Source: Actinernus sp. WN-2022
Lineage: Eukaryota; Cnidaria; Anthozoa; Actiniaria; Actinernidae
Assembly: GCA_030867875.1 (NCBI GenBank)
Contig: JAOWCC010000044.1
Span: forward strand, 280,501-344,500
Direction of reading: 5' to 3'
Length of the DNA stretch: 64,000 nt
Positions 11,121-24,839 of the stretch are shown here, in pieces; within the stretch, counting starts at the first letter, position 1, and each line of letters opens with the position of its first letter. The notes beneath the pieces were generated by a model. That model searched no databases, was not told the origin of the DNA, and was given only the letters and a program-made list of their open reading frames with translations. A program made the position numbers and the translations under genes.

Positions 11121-11775
11121 AACCATTTTGGGGTGTTGTTAGGAGTGTTTCATCCACCTTGGCTCACCACCTAAGAATGAGAGAAGGCTGGAATCTTCCT
11201 ACGACTTCTGCCATCTTCACCTCCAAAATTTCTCTTTTCGTCATCGAAATGCCACGAAACTCCTGTCATCGCTAGAATGATAAATGTACTATTAAGCCCT
11301 GTCTGAATTTCAGGATCCAGCAATCCCTCATCCTGGAAAAATCGAATACTATTTTGCGACTTTCGACCAACTTCAAGGCTCGATACTGATGAGTCGGTAC
11401 CGAGCGCCAACCGTCAAGTGAGCCCGAGTTAGATGTCTTACACCATAACGAGGCTCTCGTGACGGTTAGCGCTCGGTGTCCAACTTCATTAATATGGAGC
11501 CTTGAAACATTACTTGAAAGTCGCGAAATAGTGTTCGATTTTTTCCAGAATGAGGGATCGCTGGATTCTAAAATTCAGGCAGGGCTTAGTTCAGTTATCA
11601 TATTAGTGACGACACGAGTTTCTTGGCATTTTGATGACGAAAAGTGAGATTTTGGATGTAAGATTGTAGGAGATTGTGGCAGAAGTCTTCGGAGGATTCC
11701 AGCCTTCTCTCATTCTTAGGTGGCGAGCCGACGTGGATGAAACACACCTAACAACACCCTAAAATGGTTCCAAGA
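11121..11775. mobile_element. 650-bp fold-back repeat with about 290-bp arms
   Basis: The left arm 11121-11416 and the right arm 11459-11775 are reverse complements with scattered differences. The outer ends read GGAACCATTTTGGGGTGTTG and CAACACCCTAAAATGGTTCC; the inner ends read GAGCGCCAACCGTCA and TGACGGTTAGCGCTC. Both arms keep a frame ending VSWHFDDEK, so the duplicated unit may once have been coding. The spacer is only about 42 bp, so the whole can form one long hairpin. Confidence 0.8.
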
Positions 11776-12647
11776 GAAGGACCACGATGTCAAATAAAGT
11801 GAACAGTGAACTTTGCAGCACGTAGGGAGCACGTGCTCCATTGTGATGTCACTTAGTTCTTACGTTACGGTTATTAATTTCACTTAGTTTTATAATTAAC
11901 TTTACATAAAGACACGGGAGGTTTGAACAAGAACTCGAGCGGTACGGCGTTTAATATTACGGAGAGGTACGGAGTAAGTGAAGTGTAACAGGAATCTGAT
12001 CGTAACGCAAAATGCCTGAGTTAGAATCAAAAAAGTTGTAAAATAGTAATTATGTTATGAATGATTCTTGGATGATTTTCCAGAAGAATTGAAATACATT
12101 GGAATTACACAAACGCGGATTGGATCTATTTAATGGTTACGGGCGCGGGCATACTCAAAACGGGATACGACGCGGAATCATAGAGTTTAATCAGTGGGAT
12201 ATAGTGAAGCGGCTATATATTATTTTCACACAAAGGAAACAACATGGAAGCGAAAAGGTATCTTTACTTATATATTAATTACACAATTTGAAAGGATTTA
12301 TAAAACCCCACATATCTTCTCACACTCAGTCATATTTTCACAAACCCATAGATTGGGCTCCCTGTGGTTTATCGTCGCTGTTTATCGTGTTTTGCCTCAC
12401 TCAGATTACAGGACACAAGACTGAATATTCATTCCTCCATTTTGATAATTTGCGTTGGAAGAGGTCAAGAGATAGATAAATTAACAAAGGCTCTGATGTC
12501 ACGATAGATTTGTTAGAATGCAAACATAACTTTAAAAATAGGCAGTCTGGGACTGCATGTATCTACGGGGTATATAATAGGAGTGTTGTAAAAGATAGAC
12601 ATTTCATATAGATTTTGAGTTGAGAGTAATCATTAAAGAGGAAAAGT

Positions 12648-12827
12648 TAATAGACCTCTTTACCTTCGTATGCAAATTGCTCATTTCAGACCACATGACA
12701 TTCCGTTGAAAATTGTTCTTTTATGATGAACATCTAAAATATTTAGATATAAAAGAATCAACTCAGAAGAGTGGAATCACGTGGTCTGAAATGGGTCAAC
12801 AAACAACCAAGGTAAAGAGGTCTATTA
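12648..12827. mobile_element. 180-bp MITE
   Basis: The terminal inverted repeats are TAATAGACCTCTTTACCTT and its complement ending AGGTCTATTA. A second inner pair (TTTCAGACCACATGA / CACGTGGTCTGAAA) makes the element almost fully palindromic. It has no coding capacity. Confidence 0.8.
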
Positions 12828-13104
12828 CAGTTAATCACTGTAAAAATGGAGTCAAAATGATGAGCAATTAGCTTCAATCATTTTGAGTTAATTGGGACTG
12901 TATAAAATGTCCTTTGTTGGAGGCATTTTATTTCGAAAACCATGCCATTTTTTTTATAAACTTTTAATGCAGTTGACTTGAATCTAAACCTACAAATATT
13001 AATAATAAATAACTCAATGTCTAATGCAAAATACAATCAGGAGCATTTTGTGTTTGATAGGGAAAGGTATGTGGCAAAAATTGACTTATGATTGTCTTTG
13101 AACT

Positions 13105-13470
13105 TTTGATTTAATAACATTTGAATATATTAGTATATACGTAATTGCACTAACACTGACTGTTTCAAAATCAATGAACCTAGAACCTGAGACCGAAATG
13201 GCTCATGGGTACATTAGCAATCATTTTATTTTCATATGCTTTTTTATGTTTTATCTGATATGGATAGGGTACACAATCTCGACTAGAATATGAAAATGTA
13301 CCTCAGTTGCTGTTTGGATATTATGTGCATGGGTTCATAGCAAAATCATCTAATCAACAGATATCCCGATGGTCATTTTGGTCTCAGTTTCAATGATTTT
13401 AAAGGAATCAATGTTTGTGCAATTAGGTATATTTGAAATTACTTGTATACAAGATAAAAAAAACTGGAAC
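13105..13470. repeat. Diverged inverted repeat, about 100-bp arms
   Basis: CTGAGACCGAAATGG (13186) answers TCATTTTGGTCTCAG (13375), and similarity continues outward through AATCAATGAAC and GTAATTGCAC. The arms are decayed. It abuts the 3' side of the RPA-like relic and may belong to the same mobile unit. Confidence 0.5.
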
Positions 13471-13648
13471 ATTTTAATATAAAGCCATGTTTGTTAGGTA
13501 AACATATGCATGGCAATAATTAAAGACTAAATGTTGATCAAACACTTCAATATTTGATATTAACTTGAATGTATGCTGTATAACGTCAATAACAACAGGA
13601 ACATCTAACATGAAAGATATAATGTTCAATCATATGTGTTCAGTCGAG

Positions 13649-14698
13649 TCATTTTTCTTCAAAGGTGGATGGGAAAAAGTGAGAAATGACTCTTGTGCTT
13701 TGATCTGCAATCATATTTTGTACTCCAGCAGTGAAGAACAGTTTTGACAAATCAGTTGAAGTAATTGTAGACAAGCTTGTTTCGCATTTGATGTTGGACA
13801 GGAAGCTTTGGATGGCGTCATTAAAGGCAGTATAACTGTTGACCAACAACTCAGTTTTGTCTTAAGAACATCTTTCATGAGTGACATGTGGCAGTTAGGA
13901 CATGTAACTGTGTCTTCATCATCGTCTCGATCTTTAATGGTTTTATTGCAACAAATGCAAGAGGTTGTTCGTTTGATGTCAACTCCAACACAGTGACCAA
14001 GAATGATGTTTTCTTTTAATTCAGGTGTTGCAAGGTTGCTGTTTGGGATTTCATCAATTTTTGCTATCTTGGTAAACTCATTAGTTTTCACAAACTTCAC
14101 ATCGTCAAAGACCCTCACTTGTGCAATTTTCAAAGTGATAGCATTCACCAACAGGGATTTTGTCAATGGTTTGTTCCCACAAAACTAGTTCTATTGCGTC
14201 GGTTTCGTCTGCTACTATTGAGTCGGTCTTGTACCTGGTCTTTTCACCATGGATTATTGGCTGTTTATTCTCAGATTTCATCATTACTTTAACCTTGAGG
14301 TCAACAGTTTCGTAAACGTTTGTGTCCAATACTTGTCTAACTGTATGGAGCCTGTTATTGAGAGCATCATTACATTGGAATTCTAGATCAACAGAACTTA
14401 CCTTTGACTTCTTGTGGATTGTATATTCGTCAACTTGAGAACTGGATCGCTTTGATGGGCTGTTGTAAAGGCCAGAGATCTTGACTGGTGTTTTGCTTTG
14501 TTTAGATTGCTGTAATTGCTGTCGTTTCTCTGGTGAGTAGCATATCATTCTAACGACATCAGTCTTGGTTGTTTGAAGTTTCAAGTCGAAGAATTTGGTT
14601 GTGCCATTTGTTGCTGTTTGCACTGGGCTTATTAAATGTACATAACCTTTAATTGTTTTAGCTGAAATAAAATAATAATTATTAATCAATACTATCAT
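13649..14698 (-). pseudogene. Helitron-type RPA-like single-strand DNA-binding protein, frameshifted
   Basis: Reading leftward from 14698, the first frame has an N-terminal OB-fold-like block (KGYVHLISPVQT, then VVRMICYSPEKRQQL) and a second OB-like block ending IELVLWEQTIDKIPVGECYHF. A frameshift near 14115-14135 moves to the frame with ILGHCVGVDIKRTTSCICCN and TVTCPNCHMSL, a four-Cys zinc ribbon like that of RPA1. A second shift near 13850 opens the C-terminal frame FNDAIQSFLSNIK. Proteins with this order accompany the Rep/helicase of animal Helitrons and bind single-stranded DNA. At least two shifts make it non-functional unless the gaps are short introns. Confidence 0.65.
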
Positions 14699-14810
14699 AA
14701 ATATTCATAGATCCTACAGGACCTTTTGTGTCCCATTGTTGAGATTATTTCTTCCCCGAAGGGAGTTTTTTGTCTCCGGAAGGAGGTTTTGTGTCGCATT
14801 GCTGCGATTA

Positions 14811-15885
14811 TTTGCTCCCCGACGGAAATTATAGGCTCGGTTTCCAGCCGTGGGGGTTTCGGTGAGCCCGCGATCCTCTCCCCACTCACGGCTGGGCGCG
14901 CGAGCTGAGGCATTGTCGGTTTTTAGCCAATCAAAACCTTGCCACTCAAATCCTGTCGCTGAATGTATTTGCATAATTTATATTGTAAACTTTTCAAAGC
15001 CGGGCCAGAAGCTTTGGATTGCTGTTCCAAAATGCGTTTAAATTTGCTTTGGAAAAGTTTGCTTTTGAATAATTCAAGGATTCACACAAGGAAGCAATAA
15101 GAGAGTTAGTTTTGGGTGAAGACACTGTGTTACTACGCACCGGGTTTGGAAAGTCACTTGGGAAACCGTCGCTTGTTGTACCGAGCTCGAAGGTCGCGAA
15201 ACGCGTAAATGTTCAGTCATTTCTTTGCCTATGCAAGACCAGGTAGCCATTCTTACTTCAAAGAAAATTAGTGCTGCCTTTATTGGAGAAGAAAAGACGG
15301 ACGACTCCATATTAAAAGAGTTATAAGAGAGGAAATCGCGTCTGACTGAGGCCACGTTTACTCTGCGATCACAGTTCACTTGAAAATCGTTGCATCAAAC
15401 GAGTTTTACAAGTCTTTAAGTCCTATGTACTAAGTTTGTGCATTTTTTAAGGTCTCCAAAACATACTCTACACAAGTACTGAGCGGGAATACTCGACTCT
15501 AGCTCAGAATAGTTCCGAGAGATAATATCTGAACTTTACCCCCGTATTTCGGCTTTTAATTTCAGTCAGCGAGGTGTCTAGAGCAGCACTAATATTACAG
15601 AGTAACAAATAATGCAGCCTAGTTTCTCAATAATTTTAAATGGCGTTTGTTCTTGAGAATTCATTTCACACTTGGAGTTTTAGTTTAAAGAATTCCAATG
15701 TGTTTTGAAAGTTTACGCGGAATCGAACCTACGCTACACGCAAATAAATGAATAATATTGAAGTTAATAAGATGACGTCACGGACACGGTGTGTTGACCA
15801 CGCGCCCAGCCGTTAGTGGGGGGAGGCTTTGGAGAAACGACACCCCAACGGCTGAAACCGAGTCTACGGAAATTATTGCTCTCTA
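14811..15885. mobile_element. Diverged element with inverted ends (about 90-bp arms)
   Basis: The region GGCTCGGTTTCCAGCCGTGGGG to CACGGCTGGGCGCGCG (about 14836-14899) is matched in reverse by 15800-15875 (GCGCCCAGCCGTTAG to ACGGCTGAAACCGAG). Both arms extend into AATTTCCGT and TTTGCTC/TTGCTC. Just outside the left arm a 60-bp unit is duplicated (TTTTGTGTCCCATTG and TTTTGTGTCGCATTG). The interior has no recognisable protein. Confidence 0.55.
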
Positions 15886-16135
15886 GAAAGACAAGTTTTG
15901 CGTCCCAAAGGGAATTCTTCGACGCTATAAAAGCGTTATTGTTCGCCACACGATGTACAATGAGCCATCGCAAGTACTGGGATGCACGAACAATCCAACT
16001 GTCATGGACGCTAAACAAACACTTAATGTCAAACATTCGACGGCTAGAATACATCCCAAGAACGTCAAAGAACTTAAAAAATACCTGGCGAAAAAACACT
16101 CTACACATTTCTTGAAAGCTGTGTCTGACTTTTAG

Positions 16136-18910
16136 AGGGACATGAACATAGACCTGATGAAAATTGAATCACATCCTGCCTCTGAAAACTTTCTCAACTC
16201 TCTTGGTTCTTTCTTTTTCCAACCTCAAATCTTACAGCCAACTAGAATTACTGATCACTCTTCTACACTAATTGATAACATTTTTTTAAATTCTATTGAA
16301 CGTTTTATTATCAGTGGTAACTTGGTATACGATTTGACAGATCATTTACCCAATTTTGTAATTATTAATAAGCTTTCCTCTCTTCCACCTAATGTTAAAA
16401 TATATAAAAGAGATTTTTCAAAATTGAATGAGGATACATTAATCAATGAAATTCAATCCATCAATTGGGAAACAGTATTTACATCCACAGTTGATCCTTC
16501 TTGCATGTTTGACTTATTTTATTCTAGAATATCAGACATAATAGACAAGCATATTCCTGTTAAACAGCTCTCTAAAAGAGAAGTTAAACTCCGGTCAAAA
16601 CCATGGATAACTCCTGCAATTAAAAGATCAATATGTGTTAAGAATAAACTATATAAGAAATTTCTAAAAACAAAATCATCTTACTGTCATTGTAAATTTA
16701 AATATTATAGAAACAAACTGAATCACCTTTTGAAAATCAGCAAAAGGCAGTATTACAATCACTATTTTTTGGAAAATATCAATGATAGTAAGAGAATCTG
16801 GAATGGAATCAAACAAATCATTCACTTCAAACCAAAAGCCAGTCAGAAAATTTATAAAATTGTTGAAGATAATCTTGAGATGACTGATCCATTAATGATT
16901 GCTAATGCATTTAATAACTATTTTTCTAATGTAGGAAAAAATTTAGCTAGTCTAATACCAGATTTTCAAAAATCGCCCATGGACTATTTAAAGTCCCCAT
17001 CGTGTAATAGCTTTTGCATTTTTCCCACTACTGCCTCTGAAATTGAAACAGAAATCTCCAATCTCAAAACTGGCAAAGCTAATGGTCCTTTTAGTATTCC
17101 AATTAATATCTTAAAAATTCTAAAAACAGTAATCTCTAAGCCCTTAGAAACTTTATTTAATGCTTCTTTTTCAATTCAGCAGGTATAGTCCCAAGCAATT
17201 TCAAATTATCAAATGTAATACCTGTGTACAAAAAAGATTCACAAACTTGCCTCTCAAATTACCGCCCAATCTCTCTTCTTTCTGTTTTTAATAAACTCTT
17301 AGAGAAACTAATGTGTAACAGATTGCTGGACTTCCTTGAAAAGAAAAAAATATTTTTTGATAAACAATTTGGCTTTCGAGCCAAACATTCCACTGACCAT
17401 GCAATTCTTAGCATTATCGATAAAATTCAAAGAGCAATTGATGAACGTGATTTTTCATGTGGAATATTTCTAGACTTTAGTAAAGCATTTGATACCGTAA
17501 ATCATACAATATTAATAAAAAAACTTGAATATTATGGTATTAGGGGTATCGCTAAAAACTGGTTTGTATCATACCTCAGTAACCGCCAGCAAACTGTAAC
17601 CATAAATAATACAACCTCAAATCCAACTGATGTTTCATGTGGTGTCCCCCAGGGTCTGTCCTTGGACCACTACTATTCTTGCTCTACATTAATGATTTTC
17701 ATCTGTGTTCTGATCTCTTCGATTTCCACCTATTTGCTGATGATGCTAATTTATTTTATCGACACAAAAATCTTTGTACTTTGCAAACCAATATCAATAT
17801 CGAGTTAAATAACATTCATGTCTGGCTGTGTGCAAATAAGTTGTCACTTAATGTAGAAAAATCTAATTTTGTAATTTTTCACCCACCCCAAAAGAAAATA
17901 ACCTACAATGTTGAACTTTTTATAAATGATAAGCCTCTTCGACAAGACATATGCATAAAATACCTTGGAATTGACATTGACTCTAATTTAAGCTGGAAAC
18001 CTCAACTTGACTACATTACTAAAAAAATAAAGAGAAGCATAGGTATTTTATCCAAAATACGATACTATGTTGACATTTCAACTCTTATTAACCTCTATTA
18101 TGCATTGATTTACCCATTTTTAATATATGGTATAATTATTTGGGGTAGCACATACCCAACTACTCTCCAACCTCTTTATATTTTGCAAAAAAAAGCCATG
18201 CGCATTATAACATTTTCAAAATTTGATGAGCCTTCAAGCCCTCTATTTAAGAAATTGAATATTATTAAGTTATCCGATCTTGCTTCAATCCATATCTCAG
18301 TATTTATGTTTAAATTCCACAATCAGCTTTTGCCTTCAGTCTTTAATTTTCTATTTACTCCTGTCAATGAAATTCATAATTATAACACACGATCTGCAGC
18401 AAAACAGTCCTATTATCTACCAAGAGCTAGAACAAACTACGGCCAATTTAATATTAGATTTCAGGGACCAAAAAATTGGAATTCAATTGAAGAACAAATA
18501 AAATTATTAACCTCACTGAGACAATTTAAAACAAGATTAAAAAACATCTTTTTATGTAAATACTGACCCTGCCTATTTCTCAAGATAATATGACTGTTTT
18601 CTCCTTTCTCTTTTCCTTTTATACAAAATCAATTAAACTAAGTAAATACATTACTTCAATTGTGCGTTAAAATAGAATATTAGGGTTTTTATTTGTGCTT
18701 AAGTTTGTGTGTTTCGTGCCTGTGTGTGAATCGTACCCGACCTAATAATGTAATTTTCTTATTTGAAATCTGGCTTCCAGGCATTTTTAGCTTTTAAGTT
18801 ATTTCTGGAAGCCAGTACCCTATATTACTTTCAACTTCCTTATGTTCACATTTCTCTATTGTAATTTTAAAAGGGTACAATAAAGATGTTGTTGTTGTTG
18901 TTGTTGTTGG
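16136..18910 (+). mobile_element. CR1/L2-like LINE, 5'-truncated, with GTT microsatellite tail
   Basis: The copy begins inside the endonuclease and runs through the reverse transcriptase and an untranslated 3' region of about 320 bp to a (GTT)n tail at about 18888-18910. Short 3' tandem tails instead of poly(A) are typical of the CR1/L2 group. The 5' truncation is the usual result of incomplete target-primed reverse transcription. I could not see a clear target-site duplication. Confidence 0.75.
16142..18566 (+). pseudogene. LINE endonuclease/reverse transcriptase, two frameshifts
   Basis: Segment 1 (16142-17188) holds the C-terminal end of an APE-type endonuclease (RITDHSSTLIDNIFLN and LTDHLPNFV) and the linker to the RT. 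A frameshift near 17180 leads to segment 2 (to about 17655) with the RT blocks YRPISLLSVFNKLLEKLM, FGFRAKHSTDHAI and LDFSKAFDTVNH. A second shift near 17650, inside the GVPQG motif, leads to segment 3, with GSVLGPLLFLLYIND, the catalytic FADDANLF, WLCANKLSLNVEKS, KYLGIDID and a C-terminal NTRSAAK to SLRQFKTRLK region. The catalytic aspartates are present. Only two single-base lesions mark it as a fairly young copy. Confidence 0.85.
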
Positions 18911-18927
18911 AAAAAAGAATAACTTAC

Positions 18928-19102
18928 CTCCAACAAATAGGTGCGAGGCAAAAGCGACCCAAAGCACATGGGAGACTCGACAGACGATGTAGATCACCGA
19001 AAAACAGTCGATGATTTGTCGATCCTGTCGACGTGTACCGTACCGGTAACATCCGAGATTTGCCGATCGTCGTGCCGGTTCATCGCCAGAAATAAGTGAC
19101 AT
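18928..19102 (-). CDS. Possible first coding exon of a host gene
   Basis: A minus-strand frame from ATG 19102 (MSLISGDEPARR) stays open to a strong donor, GAG|GTAAGT, at 18928/18927. Its C-terminal part is hydrophobic (VIYIVCRVSHVLWVAFASHL), like a signal anchor or membrane segment. The LINE at 16.1-18.9 kb would then sit in the following intron, with its tail 17 bp from the donor. No partner exon was found, so this could be chance. Confidence 0.25.
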
Positions 19103-19126
19103 TTAGCAATTGTCAGCGGCGTTATC

Positions 19127-19604
19127 AACCTCGTTCCCAGGGGTCTTTACGCGCCTAATCAAAGATGGCGTCGAAAGTACCCCTGGTACAGGCTGGTGGG
19201 TTTCGGCCACTGATTGGCTAGACGTTTCGCGCGCGCTGATTGGAGAATTTCGAATAGCGCGTGCATTTTTGATTTGAAAACTAAACTGGTGATGTCGTCT
19301 TTCACATTGCGCGTTCAAAATTCGTTGAAAACAACTACAAATTCATCATAACTTAGCGTTTTTGCCTATTTTAATACTCACTTCGCAAACTGGGTACAAG
19401 TAGAATAATGTACGGTTGGAATTCATTGGAATCACACTTCAACCGCTAACCGTTCTTCAGCGATGATGAATCCAAGATGGCGGATGCTCCTCAAAATATG
19501 CCCACATATTGGGCATATTTTTGGGTCACATGACCAGCCTGTACCAGGGGTACTTTCGACGCCATCTTTGATTAGGCGCGTAAAGACTCCTGGGAACGAG
19601 GTTG
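19127..19604. mobile_element. MITE-like element with about 70-bp inverted ends
   Basis: AACCTCGTTCCCAGGGGTCT at 19127 to CCTGGTACAGGCTGGT (19195) is answered in reverse by 19536-19604. The interior has no protein. The TCGTTCCCAG end recurs as CTCGTTCCCAGAG near 52283, a sign of a multi-copy family. Confidence 0.75.
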
Positions 19605-19617
19605 CGGGTTATAAGCG

Positions 19618-19980
19618 GGTCGGCTCTCACACAGCGGTCAAACGTCTGCGCGTGCGTATTACGGTCAGTCTGGTGGGCGGCCGCGCGTATTTCCCGCGCA
19701 AATTTACCTTAAAACCTATTACAGTGAACTTCTACCCCCAAAAGTTAAGAAAAATACGTGAAAGTTAAGCTTTTTATTTTCACAGTCGACGAGAAATTGA
19801 ACAAACTTCAAACTGTGAGTTTACCCAAAATTTTCGTAATTTACCAAAGAAGTGCTCAAGGTTTGAAAGCGGGTTTGTGAACAGTGACGGCCGCCGGCTC
19901 GCTTTGAATTTGTTTTGGAATAGGTTGTTGTTGCAAGACTTTTGACACATGCGCAGACGTTTGACCGCTGTGTGGTCGGC
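19618..19980. repeat. Inverted repeat around CAGCGGTCAAACGTCTGCGC
   Basis: The 38-bp block GTCGGCTCTCACACAGCGGT to GTGCG (19618-19655) is repeated in reverse at 19945-19980. The right arm leads straight into the tRNA-like sequence, so the pair may bound a tRNA-derived element. Confidence 0.65.
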
Positions 19981-20056
19981 TCTATGGTCAAGTGGTTAGA
20001 GCGTGGGCCTTAAAATCCCGCGACCGGAGTTCGACTCCTACGCTGGACACGAAATT
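19975..20056 (+). repeat. tRNA-like Pol III sequence (SINE head or tRNA pseudogene)
   Basis: An A box (TGGTCAAGTGGTTAGAGC) and a B box (GAGTTCGACTCC) have tRNA spacing, with a plausible anticodon arm (GTGGG / CCCGC around CTTAAAA). The T stem lacks a base pair, the acceptor ends do not pair and the variable loop is short. A T9 run at 20053 would stop Pol III. I judge it a tRNA-derived sequence rather than a working tRNA. Confidence 0.5.
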
Positions 20057-21682
20057 TTTTTTTACTTCTTTTTCTCCTTTCTCAGTTATGTTTAAACTTT
20101 TCCTCAATTTTAAGCTATTAGAGCCGCCTTCCATACTAAAATATTGTTGTTTACTGTCTCTCAAGCCTCAAAACGGGCACGAATGGGAGGTATCGCTGAC
20201 CACAATTAGTATCGCAGACTCTTCTCTATGGGTCCAGCTAGGGCCTATTTAAAAAAAAAGGACAATTCATTTGAATAACTGCTGGTCAGTTACAAATACA
20301 CTGCAGTTTCATAAGGAGAGAACAAGGTGTCCATTGGTATGTGTTCGTGGTGTTTTAGACGCTCGTGGCCAGCCGATATGATGGTCTGAAGACAGCCAAA
20401 TTTACAGGATTTAGCGTACAAAGATGGCGGATTCTGCCGGTTTATCCAAGATCGAAATATTCAACTGCAAAAACGAAACCTCAAAGGAATCCACAGCTGC
20501 TCTAATGGCGTTTAGTGACTAAGAATAACCCTTCGTTCAGAAGGCCTGGTAAAGACATTTTGCAAAATACAGTATATTCCACCTCAGAATCCATGTTATA
20601 AACAGTAAGTACGCTCTTTTCTCGCCAATTCTCACACTAGCTCTGTAATAATTTGATTCAAAACACTCGTTTATTTTTGAAAAAAAAACGAAACCTAAAC
20701 TTCACGACCTCATTATAGACATGTAGGTAGAACTATTTAATATATATTGTAGATTGAGATCCTGGTTAGACATATTTTAAATCGTACTCAGGAAAGTGAT
20801 AAATCGAGATTAAGCGTTTTCCCCCATAGTTTTCTTGTAATTTATATGAACTGTGCTTGCTGACCTCTGAGCCGAAATTGATATTGCACAATCGCCCGAA
20901 TTCTGACCATTATCCGAATATTTCTATTGTTACGGACGGACGGACTTACACCTGGATAGCATGGTATCTACGACTTCCACAAGGAAGCCCGTAGTTACAA
21001 AAAGGCAATTATAGTTCAAATAAAAGTTCAAAGTTCAAAAGTTTTATGTATTCCATTTGACATATATATTGATTGTTTTCACGCTTTATTTGGGATTGTA
21101 ACTTGGACTAAAGGGTTTGTCTTGGTGATGAAAACTCTATTCATTACATCTCCCACGTGTTAGTCGGATGTGCGAGTGACCAATATATATTCCAACGGAC
21201 GTCAAAGTGGTAACAAAGAACTTGGAGAAAATCGATAATATTGATTTGTTAACACCTTACCGATTACGGAGTGAGTGAGCGAGTGACATGATTTCCCCCA
21301 TACCAATAACTCGTTATCGCAATATCCACGAGTTAAAAATGAGAAAGAAATATGTCACTCCTCTATGCAGCTGTAGGAACAAACAAGACTTGTCACGTTA
21401 TAAAACAGCAATGTTTTTATTAACATTAACTTGAACAAGTACTTCGGTATTATAAAGATCATAATAATGATTATATTCATCTTTTGTGCCCGATTTAAGT
21501 TCTGCGCATTATCACCTTTTTAAAACATACTGATGTAATAGCTTATTTGATTACCATTTTCCTGTAAAACAAGGGAAACCCCAACGCTTTCGGTACGAGT
21601 TAGGTTTCATGAAAATCAACCCGTAATTATATTCTACCTCGGGACCCTCCATGGGGTTTTGCATATAGTCTATGGCCTACCG
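20057..21682. other. Stretch without a recognisable gene
   Basis: AT-rich sequence. A 32-codon frame opens at ATGGCGGATTCTGCC (about 20423) with a good start context but resembles nothing I know. No repeats of note. Confidence 0.4.
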
Positions 21683-21684
21683 TA

Positions 21685-22850
21685 CCGCCTAAACTTTGTC
21701 ACGCAAGGTTTCGGCGATCGCCTTTGAATTTGCCTCAAATCGCCGGCGGCACAGGACGATCGCCTTTATCGAAAACAGCGAAAAGCGATCGCCTTTCGCC
21801 GGCCAAAATGTCGCCTTGCTTGTGAAAAATATTCGCCGTTGTCTCTTGAAAAAAAATCGCTGTTGTCGAACTGAAAAGCCGCCGGCGATTTTTTCGCCGT
21901 AGAAAATCACGGTGATCGCAGTTAGAGTCAGCGTTTATTTCGTTCAAGTCTTCTTTATATAAAACCAAACGATTGATTCAAATAGCGGATCCTCACGTAT
22001 ACGCGAAAACATTTCAGACCTATTAACAAACACTGTAGAGGAAATCAGTGCCGTAATGGATTAATCAATTCTCTTAGCCGTGCAGACAATATGTCTGTTT
22101 TTCACACAACACGGGGGTACCGCGCCGTGAAGTTCGCGGGAGTTTAATTCACAACACAACTTCTCGATTTTACTGGAAAATCGAAAAGGTCTATCTAATA
22201 TATTATTCTGGAGTTCTTTTATTAATTTTGTTCGGTCAGTTTCAAAGGTGAGGAAATTCGAGTCTCAAATTCCACGACAAACCTTTTCAGCGGCTTACTG
22301 ATTTCAATATCCAATATTCAGTGTTTGTTTTGCTTCATTTTGCTTCGAGTAGTTTGAGATCGCCTGGATCGCAACAAATACTTCGTAAAGCCAACGTTTC
22401 GCTTAAAAATTGTGATACTCCGAGTCAAATGTTTTGAAAGTTATTTTATTTTATTTTTTGTTTCCCAGTGTTTGAACAGTTTCGCCTGATACGGGAAATG
22501 TTTGAGCCAATCTCCAATTGCCGAGGTGACAAGTTTCGGCTGTTTTCCAATTTGTTGTCAACTAATTGCTGTGAGATCCCCCTTTTTATCAAATCTTCTG
22601 GAGTTTTGATTTTACTCATTTTAACTTTATCACTTTGTATTGAGTTAATAAAATATCCGGTCTTCTAAAATATGTTTTATAGTGCTCGACAAATTGTAAA
22701 GGCAATCGCTTGAAAACAATGGCAAGGCGATCGCCTTTTGCGGCGAATTTGTCGTCCTTTCAGCCAATTTTATCGCCCTTCCAAGCAAATAACTTGCACA
22801 ATAATTTTTCGGCCTATCGCCGAGCGAAAGCGTGACAAAGTTTTAGGCGG
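21685..22850. mobile_element. 1.17-kb TIR element with GCGATCGC subterminal motifs
   Basis: The ends CCGCCTAAACTTTGTCACGC and GCGTGACAAAGTTTTAGGCGG are inverted, with TA on both sides (21683-21684, 22851-22852). Exact GCGATCGC palindromes sit at 21714-21721, 21785-21792 and 22727-22734, with several one-base variants, all inside the end regions. Such clustered subterminal motifs are typical of transposase-binding sites. The interior lacks a transposase. Confidence 0.75.
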
Positions 22851-22919
22851 TACTGTATTTGTGACGATTCGGAAAATAACAACATCTCAGCCAAGACCAC
22901 CTCAAATTTAAAATAATTT

Positions 22920-24159
<1,240 letters not shown>

Positions 24160-24839
24160 CTAGAAATAAAGAAAACCCCATTAGTGATGATGGTAGTTGG
24201 GACAAAAGAACACGAGTTATGTGTACTACTTATCCTGCCTGCGCAGATAAATATTTCTTGGTGCAGGCAGGAAATACATTTCTAAAGTGCCAAGAACAGA
24301 ACCTTCGGGGATCTAGTGTACGCACAAATGGTGCGTATATACACACAAAAACATTCCGAGATGGACAAACGTAAGGGTTGCTGCATCGTCGGGATGAAAG
24401 GAGCTACTTTTCAAACAATACACAATAATTTCAAAATAAATATTAAAAAGACTGGTCCAAAACAATACTACCGCAAGCTTGAAACCAAACAAAGGTTTCA
24501 GCAGCTAAATTTGTAAGTTACGTGGCCAAACGCAATTTCGATCTCAAGTATGAAAGAATCAACATGGCGGATAGTTATTCATTACCAGACTTCCTCTTTT
24601 AAATGGGAATCCGCTGGTCACAAGATACACGATGTCATTGCACGAATAAAGCGGGGAAAAAGACGTGGAGTGCGAGAAAAGACGTAAACACGGGGAATCC
24701 AGAAAGCACTAGAACAATATTTGAGTACTATAGAGTCGCTCCTGATCCTTGTAACATACTTAATTTTAGTCTAAATTTTAGTAAAGGTCATTGGACAGAT
24801 AAGAGGCAGCTAGCCAAGTTACATAGGGAGACAACATTT

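Noticed and set aside
15816..16135. 99- and 60-codon frames just before the LINE
   Set aside because: They overlap the inverted arm at 15.8 kb and each other in different frames, with no recognisable features.
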